Origin: Bacteroidales bacterium
GTDB lineage: Bacteria; Bacteroidota; Bacteroidia; Bacteroidales; VadinHA17
NCBI GenBank assembly: GCA_015486475.1
Contig: WFRO01000186.1
Location: 1 to 19,031, forward strand
Length of the DNA: 19,031 nt
Reading direction: 5' to 3'
Shown: positions 16,301 through 19,031 of the stretch, piece after piece
Numbering within the stretch: position 1 is the stretch's first letter
How the letters are laid out: each line of letters begins with the position of its first letter
Program-made: the position numbers and the translations under genes
Notes under the pieces: model-generated
What the model was told of the DNA's origin: nothing
Seen by the model: the letters and a program-made list of their open reading frames with translations, nothing else
Database searches by the model: none

Positions 16301-17574
16301 TGGAACCTTTTCAGAAGTTTCCTGAAATATTCAAAATGCCCGTCCGCAATAGGACCTGTAACGATCATCGTTATTTTCAGGTCTTCCGTTTCCCTGAATT
16401 TTTTGGAGAATTGCTCCGATTCGAAGATCTTATGTATCAACCTGAAGCCTGTCTCGATCCTTTTCCGGACAATGATGCGTGTAGGTTGCAGGAAAATAAT
16501 GTTCTCTGTCAGGAAATTTTCCACCACACGGGTTTTGTTATGCCCGATAAGAATGGGCCGTGGATCATGTTCATTCACCAGGCCTCTCTGTATGACATCG
16601 TTCACAGAATAGGCCACCAGAGAGTCTTCATACCGGCTCAAAACCTTTTCAAACTGGTAAAACGTATTCAGCTTGTCCCGTTTGGTTACATTCTGATAGG
16701 GTTGCGGATTCACCGATGTGCCTATCTCCATAACATTTACCGGATTATGACCGTTTATCCGGATCACATGCCGGCTCTGACGCTGATTGATATTGAGGGT
16801 CAGCCATGTTCTGGATTCCCACGGGTAAAGCATCTCTATCAAAGAAAATACTTCCCCGAGGTGTGCATTTGTAAAAAAGAAATCCCTGGGTCCTTTCTTT
16901 GCCTTCTTCAGCTCGATATCGATCTGTCTGCTTCCTCCTTCCCAGTAATAATCATGGCAATTGTTGATCACCGGGATCCCCATGATCTCAGACACCAGTA
17001 CCGTGGCCAGCGTAAGTGAAACATTCCCGGGATTGGAAGCAATGTTCAAAATATACAGCAAACTGATGCGGTTCCTCTCAACATATTTGGCCAGTTTTTC
17101 TGCGATGATCAGTGTCTCTTCCCAGATATCCAGGATCAGCCTGTTGTATTCGGGACTGCCCCTTTCCAGTTTTGTAAAGAAAAAATCCTTATAGTGTTTC
17201 CATTTATCGAAGGCTCTGGCTTCTTCGATCGTATATTTTTTCCATTCTTTTTTGATCACTTTGTATGAATCCGGCCTGAATTCCCCGCCTATTAGATGGA
17301 TGCTCAGCTCCGGTAACCAGTATTTTATGCTGTCAATATATTTCAGGATCTCATTGGTCACACCATCTACAGAATAGGCATACGTCAGGATCCCCAGACC
17401 TCTTCCCTGCAGATGATTAAAATATTCATCGATCTCTCCCTGATACTGAGCCACAGGAACAGGATTAGTCTCTCTCATCCGGTCAAGGAACAGGCCCAGA
17501 TCAAACCAGGTACTGATCTTTTCTTTTTTTAATGCTTTTATCGTCTCCCCGGCTGTCTTTCTGTATTTTTGCAT
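13390..17574 (-). CDS. Giant fusion: GT4-like glycosyltransferase, unknown middle region, phosphodiester glycosidase (NAGPA-type) domain
   Basis: A 1394-residue uninterrupted protein with no signal peptide or clear membrane segment. Residues about 55-560 look like a GT4 enzyme, with a GILTYAYSVDGVTNEI loop (about 60), HDYYWEGG (about 207), MIVTGPI (about 405) and the donor-site EGRGLPIIEAAAAGKP (about 480). Residues about 585-1040 are helical and match nothing I recognise. Residues about 1085-1390 fit the NAGPA (PF09992-type) phosphodiester glycosidase domain: IAWNGGYIL (about 1088), AGPMLLDNGE, RTQAARLDF (about 1285), LSVVTINGR, FDPGGSSTLVVNG (about 1345) and PRAVANAVLGYL. Relatives such as human NAGPA remove a sugar from a sugar phosphodiester. 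Without a secretion signal the whole protein should be cytoplasmic. Substrates are unknown. Confidence 0.88.
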   Translation of the reverse strand: MQKYRKTAGETIKALKKEKISTWFDLGLFLDRMRETNPVPVAQYQGEIDEYFNHLQGRGLGILTYAYSVDGVTNEILKYIDSIKYWLPELSIHLIGGEFRPDSYKVIKKEWKKYTIEEARAFDKWKHYKDFFFTKLERGSPEYNRLILDIWEETLIIAEKLAKYVERNRISLLYILNIASNPGNVSLTLATVLVSEIMGIPVINNCHDYYWEGGSRQIDIELKKAKKGPRDFFFTNAHLGEVFSLIEMLYPWESRTWLTLNINQRQSRHVIRINGHNPVNVMEIGTSVNPQPYQNVTKRDKLNTFYQFEKVLSRYEDSLVAYSVNDVIQRGLVNEHDPRPILIGHNKTRVVENFLTENIIFLQPTRIIVRKRIETGFRLIHKIFESEQFSKKFRETEDLKITMIVTGPIADGHFEYFRKLLKRFQILLDSLKEEFRSRVYLAFLFSELDKEEFKKKFRNPVGIPQLYNIASLVLLPSETEGRGLPIIEAAAAGKPIFCRRYYPEHVYSEVIGEHLPETERLKVIEYDGKVINKKQVKAIVRRVFFPHLFTEEIEHNKKVARKRYSQDTLNRNMYDVLKVIYFQQQNNCPSLEQVRIAFREYKKTFDHRDNNLRQILDTTNREYLPGFSRLAFMIYLKSLIDPSAFRVEEQNMRGMVFSVAKEICEMNPAELPIEKKIQFFNAVDNIFRYKKGELEIRHDHSFAYRHRNRNYYPYRDYTFQEITGLVNYLYRHLLKRKYSEKLNTETQFFTDWNLAIAQLTGSDYLSIDNRDILMRKMKENIPIIIFPGSQILYALEFFALQSIRSRLGLDLMEELTEKKLLRSKEKLAPVYIFLQNNPISNWVSTDTIVKYIKGATDKEMYLLYKHGLLKFVNTSQWTVGIHLAQLGKNALKIFRKVSEARGFLITDRLNATVMTDFVEIDRVHIGKAENPLIANILGIPEGSGFIQYVPAGIRATLAYPTPVQTAAQFNELMKSDEVKALVEKMGMEAFLEKVKEDARKNGSPLKHVVEQLKKGDRSGGNVKYRFLSGVYHDGYPWSGALAMTRKAPEGLKWQFEAVYSTGRTRRVTDFVKMFQEETKKNVEIAWNGGYILNPELVGKLGLPESYIGSPLGLLIAHGKMLSPPLFNKPALLIDRDGKPDIRRVNMLDGFILRKGSVEVHFPATNRNGCRDVEKPCYYDLMNDVDEIEGNGRIFVRLSGNVVKEVVRTKAGEKIRFIPVGLTLSFRPDDFSEELGKTEEEVELMVPGLENVVHAVEAGPMLLDNGEICLDMKAEGWKTQNSIRTQAARLDFTDMRGPKIAAGIDEEGRLSVVTINGRIRESVGATHYDMAEILKEQGMIKGMGFDPGGSSTLVVNGKVLNISPYNSRYEENIYSLPPEPRAVANAVLGYLEKKD

Positions 17575-17587
17575 GGCTGGACGTTTT

Positions 17588-17625
17588 AATAATGAAAATC
17601 CCGTTTCCCAGGTATGGAAAACGGG
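17588..17625 (-). terminator. Possible intrinsic terminator of rpiB
   Basis: The plus-strand inverted repeat CCCGTTTCCC (17600-17609) and GGAAAACGGG (17616-17625) has a 7-bp stem, one mismatch, then two more pairs, with a 6-base loop. On the minus strand it is followed by ATTTTCATTATT, a broken T-rich tract. It lies between the end of rpiB and the start of the giant gene, so it would end rpiB transcription. It could instead be a leader hairpin of the giant gene. Confidence 0.5.
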
Positions 17626-17662
17626 AGAATATAATAAATTTTATGTTCTCATCAAAGAGGTT

Positions 17663-18106
17663 TCAAAGCAAAGGGATCTTATCCACTCTTCTCTTGTGAC
17701 GGCCTCCCTCGAACTTTGTACTTAAAAATGTCTTTACATTCACGATCGCCTGTTCAAGATCTATAAACCGGCCGGGCAAAGCACATATATTGGCATCGTT
17801 ATGGGCCCGTGCCAGCCGGCTGATCTCTTCACACCAGCAAAGAGCCGAGCGTATCCCCTGATGCTTATTGGCCGTCATGCTGATGCCATTTCCGCTACCG
17901 CAAATAGTAATACCCATATCATATTTTCCTTCCTCTATATCCCTGGCAATGCGATGGGCATAATCAGGATAATCCACACTTTCCTCCGAGTAGGTCCCAA
18001 GATCATCAAAAAGGATCCCTTCTTTACTCCTGAAATATTCAACCAATCCTTCTTTTAATCTGTACCCTGCATGGTCACATGTTATAGCGATACTGATGTT
18101 TTTCAT
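17663..18106 (-). CDS. rpiB: Ribose 5-phosphate isomerase B
   Basis: A 147-residue protein of the RpiB/LacAB family, which interconverts ribose 5-phosphate and ribulose 5-phosphate in the pentose phosphate pathway. It begins with the phosphate-binding CDHAGYRLKE and contains VDYPDYAH. It carries the active-site CGSGNGISMTANK, where the cysteine acts as the catalytic base, then the HNDANICALPGR segment. Length and motifs are normal for the family. The C-terminus (KFEGGRHKRRVDKI) carries the conserved basic tail. It is divergent from nadA across a 384-bp AT-rich gap. Confidence 0.95.
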   Translation of the reverse strand: MKNISIAITCDHAGYRLKEGLVEYFRSKEGILFDDLGTYSEESVDYPDYAHRIARDIEEGKYDMGITICGSGNGISMTANKHQGIRSALCWCEEISRLARAHNDANICALPGRFIDLEQAIVNVKTFLSTKFEGGRHKRRVDKIPLL

Positions 18107-18490
18107 TGTTGATAAGTTGTTACCTTGACAGGCATAATTTTTTATCTTTTTTTCTTGTTTGATCCGTTCGGATCCTTGTATAACAATTCTTCGTAAATAT
18201 AAAAACCTATTTCCGGTTTTTCATTGAATATTTTTTAACAACAGATTTAACAAACAAGAGAGAACAATTATAAAAAAAAGAATTATTAACATTGTAATGT
18301 TTTTGGTTAATATTTTAGATGAAAAGAGTCATTAATTGAAATTTAAGGTCTCACATTCCTTTGGAAAACTTTTTAATATCCTGTTACAGGAAAGGTGAAA
18401 AATTCACAGCTCTATTTTTGAACAGAATAAACAGCCTATTATCTCTTATATAAGTTTTATAAAAAAGAATATTATATTGAATATGGTAAG
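18107..18490. other. AT-rich divergent intergenic region between rpiB and nadA
   Basis: The only gap above 300 bp. It holds the leader regions of both flanking genes, a short GATCCG-TT-CGGATC palindrome (18161-18174, in the presumed rpiB leader), and a weak hairpin AAAAACC/GGTTTTT (18201-18221). A TATTTTTG box (18413-18420) probably belongs to nadA. No convincing small ORF, tRNA or known riboswitch was seen. The rpiB promoter is unclear; TATATTTA on the minus strand (18194-18201) is one mismatch from the -7 consensus. Confidence 0.6.
18413..18420 (+). promoter_or_regulatory. Putative -7 promoter box of nadA
   Basis: TATTTTTG matches TAnnTTTG and would give a leader of about 65 bases before the nadA ATG at 18491. 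The surrounding DNA is very AT-rich, so a chance match is more likely here than at the other boxes. Confidence 0.4.
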
Positions 18491-19031
18491 ATGAAAAATG
18501 TTGAAAAAGATATTATAGAAAAAGGATATATAGACCGGCCGGTACCAAAGGGAGATGAACTGGTGAAAGCGATCAAAGAACTGAAAGAGGAAAAGAATGC
18601 AGTGATCCTGGCCCATTACTATCAGCGTCCCGAGGTGCAGGATATAGCTGATCATACGGGCGATAGTCTGGCCCTTTCCCAATTGGCTGCCAAAACGGAT
18701 GCAGATATTATCCTCTTTGCAGGAGTTCATTTCATGGCGGAAACTGCTAAGATCCTGTCCCCAGAAAAAAAAGTGCTTTTACCGGATCTGAATGCAGGAT
18801 GTTCGATGGCTGATTCATGTCCTGCAGATGCCTTCATGGAATTCATAAAGAAGAATCCGGGAAGAACAGTGATAACCTATGTGAATACAACGGCAGAGGT
18901 AAAAGCCTTATCAGATATTGTCTGTACTTCCAGTAATGCAGTCAAAGTTGTCAGGTCACTCCCTGAAAATGAGAAGATAATATTTGCACCGGACAGAAAT
19001 CTGGGAGAGTATGTGAGGAAAAGAACGGGAA
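18491..19031 (+). CDS. nadA: Quinolinate synthase NadA, N-terminal part
   Basis: About 180 residues are visible and the gene is cut by the right edge. NadA condenses iminoaspartate and dihydroxyacetone phosphate to quinolinate, a precursor of NAD, using a [4Fe-4S] cluster. Visible motifs are VILAHYYQRPEVQDIADHTGDSL, FAGVHFMAETAKIL, the cluster cysteine in LNAGCSMADSCPAD, and the second conserved cysteine in SDIVCTSSNAVKVV. The third cluster cysteine would lie beyond the edge. The ATG at 18491 is preferred because the sequence fits the family from there; the ribosome binding site (GGTAAG) is weak. The NAD-consuming sirtuin also lies in this window but is far away and probably unrelated in regulation. 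Confidence 0.95.
   Translation, partial: MKNVEKDIIEKGYIDRPVPKGDELVKAIKELKEEKNAVILAHYYQRPEVQDIADHTGDSLALSQLAAKTDADIILFAGVHFMAETAKILSPEKKVLLPDLNAGCSMADSCPADAFMEFIKKNPGRTVITYVNTTAEVKALSDIVCTSSNAVKVVRSLPENEKIIFAPDRNLGEYVRKRTG

Noticed and set aside
15733..17019. 428-codon plus-strand open frame opposite the GT4-like region
   Set aside because: It lies fully inside the giant gene and shows no start signal, motif or promoter. The conserved GT motifs are on the other strand.
18161..18174. GATCCG-TT-CGGATC palindrome as an operator
   Set aside because: It is short, has a 2-base loop and lies in a leader region with no regulator gene nearby, so chance is a sufficient explanation.
18201..18221. AAAAACC/GGTTTTT hairpin as a terminator
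   Set aside because: The stem has only two GC pairs and sits between divergent genes, where no transcript is expected to end.

Overview
The window reads as chromosomal DNA of an anaerobic member of the Bacteroidetes, most likely Bacteroidales. Several starts are preceded by the Bacteroidetes-type -7 box TAnnTTTG, Shine-Dalgarno sequences are mostly weak or absent, and the lipoproteins, the coiled-coil membrane protein and the zinc-less sirtuin look typical of that phylum. No tRNA, rRNA, CRISPR array, transposase or phage gene was seen. Coding is dense, with one real gap of 384 bp (18107-18490).

Left part (1-4932), mostly housekeeping: the 3' end of an unrecognised gene cut by the window edge; a minus-strand pair made of a DUF134/UPF0251 HTH zinc-ribbon protein and a small NifX/NifB-type cofactor-binding protein, with a perfect inverted repeat over the likely promoter; a ComF-family phosphoribosyltransferase; a convergent SIRT5-like sirtuin; and DNA primase DnaG.

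Central part (4974-12240), the most accessory-looking stretch: two tandem paralogous lipoproteins of unknown function, the second followed by an intrinsic terminator; a 1010-residue ABCG-type half-transporter with a TerB-like N-terminal region and a large loop before its last membrane helix; a single-pass coiled-coil membrane protein; and a family-4 glycosyltransferase (GT4). The last two form an operon behind a good -7 box. A shared cell-envelope role is an inference from gene order and predicted location only.

Right part (12255-19031): on the minus strand, rpiB, then a 1394-residue protein joining a GT4-like region, a long unassigned middle and a C-terminal phosphodiester glycosidase (NAGPA-type) domain, then hemW 16 bp downstream. 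The divergent nadA runs off the right edge. The 1394-residue fusion is the strongest candidate for new biology: it combines a putative glycan-building domain with a domain whose relatives remove sugars from phosphodiesters. A second GT4 lies nearby, just beyond hemW.
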